Below are positions 1-10,500 of a DNA stretch of 64,000 bases, in pieces. The DNA is from Terfezia claveryi (lineage: Eukaryota > Ascomycota > Pezizomycetes > Pezizales > Pezizaceae), in the NCBI GenBank assembly GCA_015179025.1, contig WHUX01000126.1:62001-126000 (forward strand), written 5' to 3'. A model generated the notes under the pieces. That model was not told the origin of the DNA, did no database searches, and was given only the letters and a program-made list of their open reading frames with translations. Positions within the stretch are counted from its first letter, which is position 1. Each line of letters begins with the position of its first letter. The position numbers and the translations under genes are program-made.

Positions 1-316
1 GAACAAGCAAGAAAGGTGAAGGAGAGTCAACAAAAGGCTAGGGAGGCTTGCGAGGCCAGTATCCAGGACTTGATTAATATGTTCAAGGCAGACCTGAGCT
101 ACAAGGAGCTCATTACACTTGGACAAAAACTTCAGGAGGCAGAAGATATAAAGAAAAAAATTGAGAAGGAAGCTAAAGGTCTGGTAGAAAGGTCGGTTGG
201 ACAATCAAGACAAATTATCGGGGCAGAAGTCTTCAAGATTGTTTGGATAGTTATGGGACATACGCAACCTATCGATGCTAAGGGCAGGATAGAACTGGAG
301 GAAGCAGTAGGTAAAG
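1..316 (+). pseudogene. LINE-A ORF1, first visible piece (coiled coil)
   Basis: An open frame from the window edge to the stop at 319-321, rich in Lys, Glu and Gln (for example QKLQEAEDIKKKIEKEAKG) and likely to form a coiled coil. ORF1 proteins of LINEs usually carry a coiled coil ahead of the nucleic-acid binding part. The stop codon belongs to the inserted solo LTR; the same frame continues at 955 beyond it. The 5' end lies outside the window. Assignment to ORF1 rests mainly on this continuity with the zinc-knuckle piece at 4627-5090. Confidence 0.6.
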
Positions 317-954
317 TGTAAGAAAGTTACATTCCATTTCCCAATGAAATGTAACTCCCGTTACATACTAAGTTTTAACTTGGTGGAATAAGATATTATC
401 AGGCCGCCAGCGTCGGCCGGCAGATAATAATAAAGGTATAGTAACTCATGTATTTCATTATAGTAATGAGCGTGACCATTGGAAGGGTCATGCGATACTT
501 GTAGTTCTATTTCCTAGTAGTTTCTGGCAGTTTCTATCATGTTGATTTCAAATCATCTAATGGGTCAGATGATGGTGCACTGCCCCAGCACTGCCCCAGC
601 ACTGCACCAGTCTGGACAGTATATAGTCCCCTGAATTCCCCTCAGTTGGAGGAGTGTTCAAGTCAGTTGAAGCCAGAGATAGAGACAGAAACAGAGTAGT
701 AGATTTACCAATAATAAAGTATTGAGCTATTAATTCTGGGCCCTTTATGGGCCCGTCTCCCTCTATATTCCAATAACAAGTAATAGGCCAGTCGGGCCTA
801 TCTTCTACACCTAGAGTGACAATAGAATATATACAGCAAGATATACTTAAACAGAAGCTATAGGTTACGTGCACCTATAGTTTGCTGTAGTAAACTCTAG
901 TACTGCCGCCTAGCAGTAGAGAGTTGGTTATGAAGCATGCCGCCTTACTTTACA
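317..954. mobile_element. Solo LTR inserted in LINE-A ORF1
   Basis: A 638-bp block that begins TGTAAG and ends CTTTACA, flanked on both sides by TAAAG (312-316 and 955-959). TG...CA ends and a 5-bp target duplication are the signature of an LTR retrotransposon, and no internal region is present, so this is a solo LTR left by recombination. A hairpin, GTTACATT...AATGTAAC, sits near the left end, and an AATAAAG-like signal lies near 712-718. The LINE reading frame runs from codon GTA-GGT-AAA-GTG on the left straight into AAT-AAC-CTT on the right, which supports the exact borders. The LTR family was not matched to any other element in the window. Confidence 0.75.
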
Positions 955-1122
955 TAAAGTGAATAACCTTCTTAGGATAAAAAGCTTGACAGATGAGCAG
1001 ACCCCCTGGCAAGTAATGGCCAGAGTAGGATATGGAGAATGCTGTGATGAATCAACCTGGTAGGTCAAAAGAGTTAAGGAAGAGGTAAATTCTATTAAGA
1101 TAGCTACGAAAATGGGGAACAT
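955..1122 (+). pseudogene. LINE-A ORF1, second piece
   Basis: It continues the frame of the piece at 1-316 after the solo LTR. The translation includes DEQTPWQVMARVGYGECC and VKRVKEEVNSIKIATKMGN, with a TAG (1063-1065) in place of a probable Gln or Trp codon. It ends at AAC-AT where E1 is inserted; the frame resumes at 4629 after E1. No catalytic motif is expected or seen. This is the linker between the coiled coil and the RNA-binding part of ORF1. Confidence 0.6.
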
Positions 1123-1623
1123 CAGCAAAAAAAATATTCGAGTCATGTGTCTTCCTGTGCATCAGATGCACAGGACGCATGGGACAGGAACTTACAATCA
1201 GGACGCCAAATGCTTGGTATGCCAGCATCGGCATGCAACACTCGTATGCACCAGCTTCGGAATGCAACACTCGTGCGCACCAGTGCCCAGGACGCAACAA
1301 AAGTGTACTCCCACACCTGGGACGCAACAGAAGCATGCTACCACGTCTTGGATGCAACATGAGACAGGCTGCTCGTTCCTAACGCTATGGGTTCCACATC
1401 TGGCATTGCTGAACCAGGGCCCCAAATTGCTCTCTTCTACATTGCACACCCGCCCACCGCTTGCATCTATGACGCTCTAACATCAGCCAGCTATGTACTA
1501 CTATTGCAGCCATTAAATATGCATGGAGCAGAAATATCCATTGTATTTGCTAAAATTATATACACAGAAGTATTGAGTAATAGATATATATATAGAATAT
1601 GCAATTGCTACTTCAATCGCTTT

Positions 1624-1752
1624 AACAGTCGCTCTAATACTCGCTCCAATACTCACTCTAATACTCGCTCTGATACTTGCTCCAATACTCACTCTAATAC
1701 TCGCTTTAATACTTACTGTAATACTCGCTGCAATAGTCACTCTAATGCTAGC
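1624..1752. repeat. 12-bp tandem array in arm 1 of E1
   Basis: About ten degenerate copies of a 12-bp unit close to CTCTAATACTCG. Because 12 is a multiple of 3, it reads as repeating Asn-Thr-Arg-Ser on one strand and Ile-Arg-Ala-Ser on the other, which produces spurious open frames. The same array occurs once in each of the four arms of E1 and E2. Confidence 0.9.
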
Positions 1753-2077
1753 TGTAATGTGCTGGGATAGAGAGCAAAGGGAAAATGTATAGGGAAGGGA
1801 GGTATATATACAGGAAAATAATAGTTGCCAAGGCCGACTGCTAAGGCCGACAATTTAGACTTTCTGAAGACAATGAGAAAAGGGATAACAAGAGAAGTGG
1901 CATGACAGTGATCAATAGCGCTCAGCCCTCTTTCGCCCGCGGGTGCCATACTATTTAATGCCTAGCCTAGAAATAGTTATATTGGGCAATCATAGTCATG
2001 GTATTGTGATATGTTCGGAGTTCACTCTTTGTTATATGTTTCGTAAGAATTCATGCATTTGTGGGCTTATATATATA

Positions 2078-3144
2078 TGTTCTGGTCCGTTCCGGGATCC
2101 GGTCCATACCGGTATGGCCCGGTCTATACCGGTATGGACTGGATATCGCAACGGACCAGGCCGTTACAGTATGGCTGGATATCGTAACAGACCAGGCCGT
2201 TACGGGATTAAATTGTTCAATGTCACAGATAGCAACAAGGATTTACCACAACACCACAGTGGCCACAGCAACATTAAAATTACTAAATAGGGACATATCC
2301 GATATGAAGGTTATTTTGTAGCAACATTTAGTCAAAGAACATCGGAGATAACATAGGCGACCTATCCAAAAAAAAACTCAGTAGAGGTATAACCGAAATA
2401 AAAGTTATTATGTAGAGAAATGTTCTGGTCCGTTATGGAATTGAAACCTTTAGTTCGTGAGAATTTTCTTCAATGCAACACACTTGTTCAACGTAACATA
2501 TTGTGCACACTGACATTACCAGAGCACACCGCGGAATTACCAACATACTACGACATTCCAGCCCTTACTATAATGTCAGTTGGTCAGAAGAAAATGGTGC
2601 TATTGATTTGAATTAGTTTCACCCCCTAGGTTTCACTTGATCTCAAAGCGCAATTATTGAAGTAAATCCCAGGTGACCTTTGAGAAGTAATTCCTTAATA
2701 TCCAATTCAAGTACATTGTGACTAACAAGAACTACCTAGGTATTGCAGAATTAAAGCATACCTGCGAGACCCAAATAACTGCGATGGAAGGAAAGTAATG
2801 ATAGGAAACAAGTGGCTTTGGAGCATGATGTAACATGTTCGTGATACTTTGCTGCATTCAGAAAAGAACAAGACCTATAGTACTATGAACGAGAGGTATT
2901 ATGAAATTACTCATAGTGAAGTTTGAGCTTTTGTTATGTATAAAATATAATAGACCCGGTTTTCACTTAATTTGGCTTTGTTCATCACTCAGACTGTAGA
3001 TATATACCATCCCAGAACGGCCCGGCAATCTCGCAACGGCCCAGTCCATACCAGTATGGGGGGCCATACCGGTATGGCTCGGGCAATCCCGGAATGGCCC
3101 GGTCTATACCGGTATGAACCGGAATCCCAGAACGGACCAAAACA
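2078..3144. mobile_element. E3: palindrome-rich element nested in E1
   Basis: A 1067-bp insertion with inverted ends (TGTTCTGGTCCGTTC on the left, TGTTTTGGTCCGTTC read inward from the right), sitting in a TA-rich stretch of E1. The borders are confirmed by E2, which has the same surrounding sequence without it. Both terminal zones (2085-2210, 3010-3135) carry several copies of the palindrome CCATACCGGTATGG or close variants. A second, internal copy of the terminus (TGTTCTGGTCCGTT) lies at 2421-2434. No convincing coding sequence is seen. The flanking TATATA makes the duplication ambiguous; TA would fit a Tc1/mariner-type MITE, but that is inference. Confidence 0.65.
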
Positions 3145-3722
3145 TATATATGCATGAGAAACTCATGCTTTTGAAGACTTATATATATATATGCGAGAAA
3201 CTCATGCTTTTGGAGATATATAACCCTGCAAATACATGGATTTCTCACATATGTGTATATATATGTCTCCAAAAGCATGAGTTTCTCGTACATATATATA
3301 TATATATGCATACGAATGCATGGATTTCTCGCATGTATATATATATGTCCCCAAAAGCATGAGTTTCTCGCACATATGTATATAAGTCTCCAAAAGTACG
3401 AGTTTCTCACACATATATATATATGTCCCCAAAAGCATGAGTTTCTCGCATATATATATATATGTCCCCAAGAGCATGAGTTTCTCACACATATATATAT
3501 AAGTCTCCAAAAGCACAAGTTTCTTACATATATATATATTTATATGCCCACGAATGCATAGATTTCTCCCATATATTCCAAAAGCATGAGTTTCTCACAC
3601 ATATGTATATATATGCCCGAGAATGCATAGATATCTTGCATATATATATATATATATCTCCAAAAGCATGAGTTCCTCACACTTATATATTTATATGCCC
3701 GCGAATGCATGAATTCCTACAA
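3145..3722. repeat. Central minisatellite of E1, orientation switch near 3222
   Basis: About 14 imperfect units of 35-45 bp built on GCGAATGCATGGATTTCTCGC or GCATGAGTTTCTCGC followed by a run of TATATA and TGTCCCCAAAA. The first two units are in one orientation (GAGAAACTCATGC); from about 3222 onward the rest are reversed. The switch marks the centre of the foldback. All six frames give tyrosine/isoleucine-rich open frames here, which are repeat artefacts. Confidence 0.85.
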
Positions 3723-4013
3723 AATATATCACAAACTATGAACTCCGCACAAATCTCCATACAATGACTACGATTTCCCAATATGACTATTTCCAGGCCA
3801 GGCATTGAATAGTATGGCACCTACGGGCGAAAGGGGGCTGAGTGCTATTGATCACTGTCATGCCACTTCTCTTGTTATCTCTTATCTTATTGTTTTTGGA
3901 AAGTCTAAATTGTTGGCCTTACGAGTTGGCCTTGGCAACTATGGTTCTCCTGTATATATACCTCCCTTCCCTGCGCATTTTCCCTTTGCTATCTATCCTA
4001 GCACATTACGACT

Positions 4014-4150
4014 AGCATTAGAGTGACTATTGGAGCGAGTATTCCAGCAAATATTAGAGCGAGTATTAGAGCGAGTATTGGAGTGAGTATTAGAGCGAGT
4101 ATTGGAGCGAGTGTTAGAGTGAGTATTAGAGCAAGTGTTAGAGCGATTGG
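4014..4150. repeat. 12-bp tandem array in arm 2 of E1
   Basis: Reverse-oriented counterpart of the array at 1624-1752: about eleven copies of a unit close to CGAGTATTAGAG. Some units vary as GAGTGAGTATTGG. Confidence 0.9.
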
Positions 4151-4626
4151 AGCAGTGATTATATGCTCTATATATATATCTATTAATCAATACTTCCCTG
4201 TATATAATTATTTGCGAATACAATGGATATTTCTGCTGCATGCATATTCTATGGCTGTAATAGTAGCTACGTACCTGGCCGATGTTAGAGTGTCATAGAT
4301 GCAAGCTGGTAGCAGGTGTGCATTGTAGAGAGAGTGATTTGGGGCCCTGGTTCAGCAATGCCAGACATAGAACCTATAGCATTAACAACCTCAATTGAGT
4401 TGAGGACGCGATAGCAATGATCTTTGACATCCAGACATTGAGCTAATATCAACCACCGTCTGGATGGCATTTGTGGCCCCAATAGCGTCAGGATGCAGCG
4501 TGGGGCCCTAGTTGCGTCTGGATTGTAATGCAATACCCCAGAGCATCCGGACGCATAGGACGCACAGGATGCAAAATCATGTCCAGACGCTTGGTAGTGC
4601 GTCCTGACGTATATTTCTTTTTGTTG

Positions 4627-5090
4627 ATGAAGGCTTTAGTCGGGGTCTTCGAAAGGACAGGAGATATCCTTAATGTCTGGGTAGAAGACCTGAAGTCGGT
4701 AAAGCTGATGTTCCCTTCAGCACCAATGAAGATAATTAGAGAAAGGAAGGAGCTAGCAGAGAAGATTAGGGCAGATAACAAGGACTTGAAGACAGCCATA
4801 AGACTTCTAAAGCTTTGAGGGTCAGCAAAGGTTATGGGCTTCACATTCTATACAGCAGATAATGAGGAGGCCAAGAGAATTATCACTTCGGGATTGATGT
4901 GGGAAGGCAAGTGGAGAAGGGTCTCATACTTTAAACAAGTACTACCATAGGCCTAAAAGAGAACATCGGCCCTGAAGCCAAGAGCCGAATACCAACAGAA
5001 TCAGGAGAGGTGGTCTGGTATTAAGTGCCATAACTGTAGGGGTTTAGGGCATATAAAAAGGGACTACAGCTTATTTAGCAAGGCTACCAT
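4627..5090 (+). pseudogene. LINE-A ORF1, third piece with zinc knuckle
   Basis: The frame continues after E1 as MKALVGVFERTGDILNVW and runs to a TGA near 4816, then goes on with further stops. Near 5024-5073 it encodes CHNCRGLGHIKRDYS, a CCHC zinc knuckle (C-X2-C-X4-H-X4-C) whose last Cys is Tyr; TGC to TAC is a G-to-A change of the kind RIP makes. CCHC knuckles bind RNA in LINE ORF1 proteins. The frame is cut at ACC-AT by E2 and resumes at 7449. Confidence 0.7.
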
Positions 5091-5573
5091 CCACAAAAAG
5101 AAATATGTGTCAGGATATACTACCAAGTGTCCAGACGCGATTTTGCATCCTGTGCATCCTATGTGTCTGAATGCCCCGGGGTATTGTATTACAATTCGGA
5201 CGCAACTAGGGCCCCACGCTGCGTCCTGATGTTATTGGGGCTACAAAAGCCATCCAGATGGTGGTTGACATATGCTTAATGTCTGGATATCAGAGCTCAT
5301 TGCCATCGCATCCTCAACTCAATTGAGGTTGTTAACGCTATAGGTTCTACATCTGGCGTTGCTGAACCAGGGCCCCAAATCACTCTCTCTATAATGCATA
5401 TCCGCTACTAGCTTGTATTTACGATTCTCTAACATCGGCCAAGTACGTAGCCACTATTGTAGCCATTGAATATGCACGCAGCGGAAATATCTATTGTATT
5501 CACTAATAATTATATACACTGAAGTATTGATTAATAGATATATATATAGACCATGTAATCGCTACTCCAATTG

Positions 5574-5704
5574 CTCTAATACTCGCTCTAATACTCGCTC
5601 TAACACTCGCTCTAATACTCTCTCTAATACTCACCCCAATACTCGCTCTAATACTCGCTCTAATACTCGCCGGAATACTCGCTCCAATAGTCACTCTAAT
5701 GCTA
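5574..5704. repeat. 12-bp tandem array in left arm of E2
   Basis: About ten copies of CTCTAATACTCG with few changes; the least degenerate of the four arrays. Confidence 0.9.
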
Positions 5705-6004
5705 GCCATAATGTGCTGAGATAGACAGCATAAGGAAAATGCGCGGGGAAGAGAGGTATAGATACAGGAAAACTATAGTTGCCAAGGGTGACTGGCGAGA
5801 CCGACAATTTAGACTTTCCGAAGACAATGAAATAAGGGATAACAAGAGAAGTGGCATGACAGTGATCAATGGCGCTCAGCCCTCTTTCACCCGCGGGTGC
5901 CTTCCTATTCAATGCCTGGCCTGGAAACAGTCATATTGGGAAATCGTAGTCGTTATATGGAGATATGTGCAGAGTTCATGCTTTGTGATATATTTCATAG
6001 GAAT

Positions 6005-6548
6005 TCATGCATTCGTGGGCATATATATATATATGTACGAGAAACTCGTGCTTTTGGGGACAAATATATATATATATGCGAGAAATCCATGCATTCTCGA
6101 GCATATATATACATATGTGTGAGAAACTCGTGCTTTTGAAATATATGCAAGAAATCCATGCATTCGCCGGCATATGTATATATATGTATGTGAGAAACTT
6201 GTGCTTTTGGAGACTTATATATAAATGTGCGAGAAACTCATGCTCTTGGGGACATATATATATATATGCGAGAAACTCATGCTTTTGGGGATATATATAT
6301 ATATGTGCAAGAAACTCATGCTTTTGGGGACATATATATATATATGCGAGAAATCCATGCATTCGCGAGCATATATATATATATATGGGCAAGAAACTCG
6401 TACTTTTGGAGACATATATATACATATATACGAGAAATCCATGCATTCGCGGGCATATATGTCTCCAAAAGCATGAGTTTCTCACATATATATATATAAG
6501 TCTCCAAAAGCATGACTTTCTCGCGCATATATATATATAAGCCCAGGA
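6005..6548. repeat. Central minisatellite of E2, orientation switch near 6457
   Basis: About 13 units of the motif seen in E1, here mostly in the orientation GAGAAACTCATGCTTTTGGGGA plus a TATATA run. The switch to the reverse orientation comes near 6457, leaving two reversed units. E1 has the opposite imbalance (two forward, many reversed), as expected for inverted copies whose two half-arrays differ in length. Confidence 0.85.
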
Positions 6549-6861
6549 ATGCATGAATTCTTACGAAACATATAACAAAGCATAAAGTCCACACATAGAG
6601 CAATACCAAAACTATGATTGCCCAATATGACTATTTCCAGGCTAGGCATTGAATAGTATGGCACCCATGGGCGAAAGGGTACTGAGCACCATTGATTTCT
6701 GTCATGCTACTTCTCTTGTTATCGCTTATCTCATTGTCTTCGGAAAGTCTAAATTGTCGGCCTTAGCAGTTGGCCTTGGCAACTATCATTTTCCTGAATA
6801 TATACCTCCCTTCCCCGTGTATTTTCCCTTCACTCTCTATCCCAGCATATTACAGCTAGCA

Positions 6862-6962
6862 TTAGAGTGACTATTGGAGCGAGTATTATAGCGACTATTA
6901 AAGCGAGTATTAGAGCAAGTGTTAGAGTGAGTATTATAGTGAGTCTTAAAGCGATTGAAGGA
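6862..6962. repeat. 12-bp tandem array in right arm of E2
   Basis: About eight reverse-oriented, more degenerate copies of the 12-bp unit. Confidence 0.85.
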
Positions 6963-7448
6963 GCGATTGCATGTTCTATATATATATCTATTACTCAATA
7001 CTTCTGTGTATATAATTTTAGCGAATACAATGGATATTTCTGCTCCATGCATATTCAATGGCTGCAATAGTGGTACATAGCTGGCTGATGTTAGAGCATC
7101 GTAGATGCAAGCAGTGAGTGGGTATGCATTGTAGAAGAGAGTGATTTGGGGCCCTGGTTCAGCAACACCAGACGTAGAACCTATAGCATTGGAGATGAGC
7201 AGCCCGTCTCATATTGTGTCTAAGACGAGGTAGCATGCTTCTGTTGCATCCCAGGCGTAGGAGCACACTTTTGTTGCGTCCTGGGCACTGGTGCGCATGA
7301 GTGTTGTATCTCGAAGCTGGTGCACATGAGTGTTATGTCCCGACGCTGGCGTACCAAGCGTTTGGTATCCTGATTATAAGTTCCTGTCCTATGCATCCTG
7401 TACGTCCGACGCATAGGAAGACACATGACGCGAATATTTTTTTTGCTG

Positions 7449-7518
7449 ATGACTACCAGCAAGATCAGTAGGATTGTAGGAGCAGGAGCCTTGGGTCCAA
7501 AAAAGAAATAGAAGATAG
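7449..7518 (+). pseudogene. LINE-A ORF1, C-terminal end
   Basis: After E2 the ORF1 frame goes on as MTTSKISRIVGAGALGPKKK and ends at a TAG (7509-7511). A basic tail after the zinc knuckle is plausible for an ORF1 protein, and ORF2 begins shortly downstream. Confidence 0.5.
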
Positions 7519-7569
7519 TAGATGATGAGGGTTTTACTACAATCGGGGCTAGAGTGGAGGTAAAAGAGG

Positions 7570-10500
7570 AGGTGAGAGGTCCCCTTGAGGGGCCTAATCC
7601 CTGGTAAAGGCCTCCGCGTGGCATACCAGAATGTAGGGGGCAGCCACATAAACACACATACATTTCTGGAATGGTGTAAGGAGGAGGAGGTAGATGTAGT
7701 ATTTGTGGGAGAAGCATAAGTTGATAGAGAGGGAAAGGGGAGCCAAGGGCACCCCTTGTTTGTATTGGGAAGTATAGTCAGGAAAGGAAGAAGGATTATG
7801 GTTTATTGGTGGGAGCACTTATCCAACGAGATTAAGGTCGAGCTGGAGGAGGAGAACCTAATCATAGTTAGTGTTTTTAGTAAGAAATTAGGAGGGATAT
7901 ATGCATCAGGAAAATGGTATGGTAGGAAGTGGGAGAAGTGGCTTGGGGGAATAGACCAAAAGCTGAGAGGGGAGAACGAGGATATGGCTGTGATTGGAGA
8001 CTGGAATGCTCACAGCCAAGCCTAGGATGTTACCTGTAATGAGGACAGTAGAGGGAGAATCATGGCTGACTGGCTAGTAGAGAATAGCTGGTCTATTGCA
8101 GAAGAGGATTCTGGTTGAACATGGGAGAGAACTAGGAATAGCAGAGTCGAAAGGAGTAGGATATATCTCTTTCTGAGTAGAGGAAAAGAGTGGGGTGAGG
8201 TTAGAAAGAAAAAGTTGGCTTCTAATTATTGGGCCTTACTAAGTGATATTCCATGGGGTGGAATTAAGAGAAAAGTGGAAAGGGTCGTGGTAGATTGGGA
8301 AGGTCTGGAAATGGAAATAAAAAGTGTTGCAGAGGAAGGAATAGAGGTAGAAGAGAGGTAGATAAGGGGGCTAGAAGGGACAACCCCATATATAAAACTA
8401 AAAAGCCTCCGACAATGACATACTAAGGTTTTACATATTAGGAAGAGGTCCAAAAAGTGGTGGGATGGAGAGCTATCTACCCAACTAAAGATTACTCGGA
8501 GGAGTAGGAGAGAGAAGTGGGGGAGGAGCTAAGCCAAGATAGTCGGGTTAGGAGGTAGAAGGCCGAGAAGGAGAAGCTTAGACCATTAATATGTGAGAAA
8601 AAGAAAGAGTACTGGCAAAGCTTCTGTGAGGAGAATGGGGAGAAAGACCCTTAGGAAGTAGTCAAGTGGGTAAAGGACCCTTGGCATCTTCGGGGAACAA
8701 GGGGAAAATTATTAGATGAGGAAGGAAAGGAGTGCCGAGATGATAATGAGAAGGTGGCCAGTTTATTGTCTGATCACTTTAAATGGAGGGCAGAAGACAG
8801 ACAAGATAAAGAAATAGGGAATGAAGAGGATATGATAGAAATACAAGGAGTGTTAGTAGAAGATCTTAAAGGAGAGGTGAGAAAGGCTCTATAAGACACC
8901 TGTAATAAGTCAGTACCTAGATCGGATAGGATCAGTTATCAGTTATCAAACTGATTCTCCATACCAAGCTGGGAGACCAACTCATTGAAGAAGTTGCAAA
9001 CAATCTAGCACAGGGCAGAACGCGAATCGAATGGCAGTATAGCAAGGTAGTAATGATACCAAAGCCTAGTAAGGATCACGGTTAGACCAAGGGCTGGAGA
9101 CCAATTAATCTGATCAACTGTATTGGCAAATTAGGGGAGAAGGTAGTAGTAGATAGGCTTCAGAAGTCCGGACTCCTACATAAACACCAGTTTAGATCAG
9201 TTAAAGAAAGGTCAGCAATGGAGGCTGTATTATATATAGTGACTAGGGCCCAGAGATATCTAGTGGCAGGGGGAGCCGCAGCATGGACATTCTAGGATAT
9301 AAAAGGGGCTTCCAAAACGTCAGGATGAAGGATATAATTAAGGAGCTGGAGAAATCAGAAGAGGGGAGAAAATAAATCCCTTAGATAAGAGACTTCTTTA
9401 GGACAAGAAAGTTCTAGCTGGAATGGGATGGCAAGGTTAAGGGAAGTGGCAAGACGAATTTGGGGGTACTACAGGGCTCTCCCCTATCACCTGTCATTTT
9501 CCTGATATGGATGGCACCGATAATCAGGAAGATGGAAAGGGAGGTTGTGAAGATATTACCATTTGATAATGAACTCCCTTCATATATAGATGATTTACAT
9601 TTGAATATTTGCATTTAGGATAAGGAGGTAGCAAATGGTATGGATATGAACCAGGTATTAGTTGAAGCAGACGAGGTGATCCACATGGTAGTAGTAGAGT
9701 ACCACCTACCACTGGAAGACTTGAAGCATGAGAAACTGGTCCTAAGAAATAAGAGGAGGAAAAAGAACAGGGATGTAAAGTGGGTCAAGTAGGTGGAAAT
9801 CATCATAGATGAGAGCTTAACTTTTAAGGAGTACTGGAAGAGCCAAATTGAGAAGGCTCAGAAGATGCTCGGACAGTTAAATGGGCTAGAGAACTCCAAC
9901 TGGGGCATGAGTACAAACAGTTGGAGAGCAGTATACACTGGCATAATAAGGGCGGTTGCACTATGGGAAATGGAACTAGGTTGGAGGGGCTAAAAGGACT
10001 AGGAAGAGGAGTTCAAGAGACTCCAGTACCAGGCTTTAAAAAAATGTGTGAGTGTAACCCATGGCTCTCGCAGGGAACTAGGGAGCCAAGTTGCGGGAGT
10101 GGAGTCACCTAGAATGGTGTTAGACAAGGCTCAAACCAGGCTAATAAGGAAGATGATGTAAGATCCCACCACTTTGGGTGATCTATGGCTGGGGAACGGA
10201 AGAGGAGGAAGGAACACGGAGGATGGTAGGGATTGGGACTACTTTGGAGAACCCTTTCTCTAGTTGGACAGTTTCACCTCAGTCATGTCAGCCATCCGCA
10301 GTAAGGCAGGGCTGTTAAAGGAGGAGAGAAATGAAGAGATTAGCCTAGGGGGGGATATTCCAGTAGTGGATATCCCCTTGGTAGACCTGGGACTTACAAG
10401 GGACTTACCAGTCGTTTGGTGGGTGGGGAAGATTGGAGAAGCAAACGAAGATGCCGCAGTTATTTATACTGACGGTAGTATGAGCGAGGCAGGGAAAGTG

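Larger units (their letters stand above)
1123..4626. mobile_element. E1: foldback-type non-autonomous DNA element
   Basis: A 3.5-kb insertion (about 2.4 kb without nested E3) in LINE-A ORF1. Its ends match as an inverted repeat (CAGCAAAAAAAATATTCG on the left, CAACAAAAAGAAATATACG read inward from the right), and the dinucleotide AT lies on both sides (1121-1122, 4627-4628). Long inverted arms follow at 1123-2077 and 3690-4626. From outside in, each arm has a GC-rich zone of GGACGC/GGATGC motifs, a conserved AACCAGGGCCCCA stretch, a 12-bp tandem array, and a zone leading to a central minisatellite. No transposase is encoded. Long inverted arms built of tandem repeats are the hallmark of foldback (FB-like) elements. 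E2 is a second copy in the opposite orientation. The transposase family is unknown. Confidence 0.75.
5091..7448. mobile_element. E2: second copy of the E1 foldback family, opposite orientation
   Basis: A 2358-bp insertion near the end of LINE-A ORF1. Its ends (CCACAAAAAGAAATATGTG; CAGCAAAAAAAATATTCGCG read inward from the right) resemble those of E1, and AT flanks both sides (5089-5090, 7449-7450). Left arm 5091-6005 matches the right arm of E1, and right arm 6540-7448 matches the left arm of E1, each in inverted order, so E2 is E1 turned around. It lacks E3. Removing it with one AT rejoins the ORF1 frame. Both copies lie at the target CATGA in LINE-A, which hints at target preference. Confidence 0.75.

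Noticed and set aside
377..773. A shorter solo LTR between TGGTGGAATA and TATTCCAATAACA
   Set aside because: The inverted match is suggestive but the flanks do not duplicate; the 317-954 borders have a perfect 5-bp duplication and restore the LINE frame.
1387..1770. Open frames with repeating Asn-Thr-Arg-Ser (also 3993-4241, 5494-5724, 6837-7067)
   Set aside because: Products of the 12-bp tandem arrays, which stay open because 12 is a multiple of 3.
2985..3561. Long open frames of Tyr/Ile/Cys-rich peptides on both strands (also 5976-6609)
   Set aside because: They lie entirely in the TATATA-containing minisatellites of E1 and E2 and repeat with the array period; no protein family or start context.
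3145..3722. CRISPR-like alternation of repeats and spacers
   Set aside because: Units are degenerate, spacers are TATATA runs rather than unique sequence, the array changes orientation at a symmetry centre, and the context is a eukaryotic transposon.
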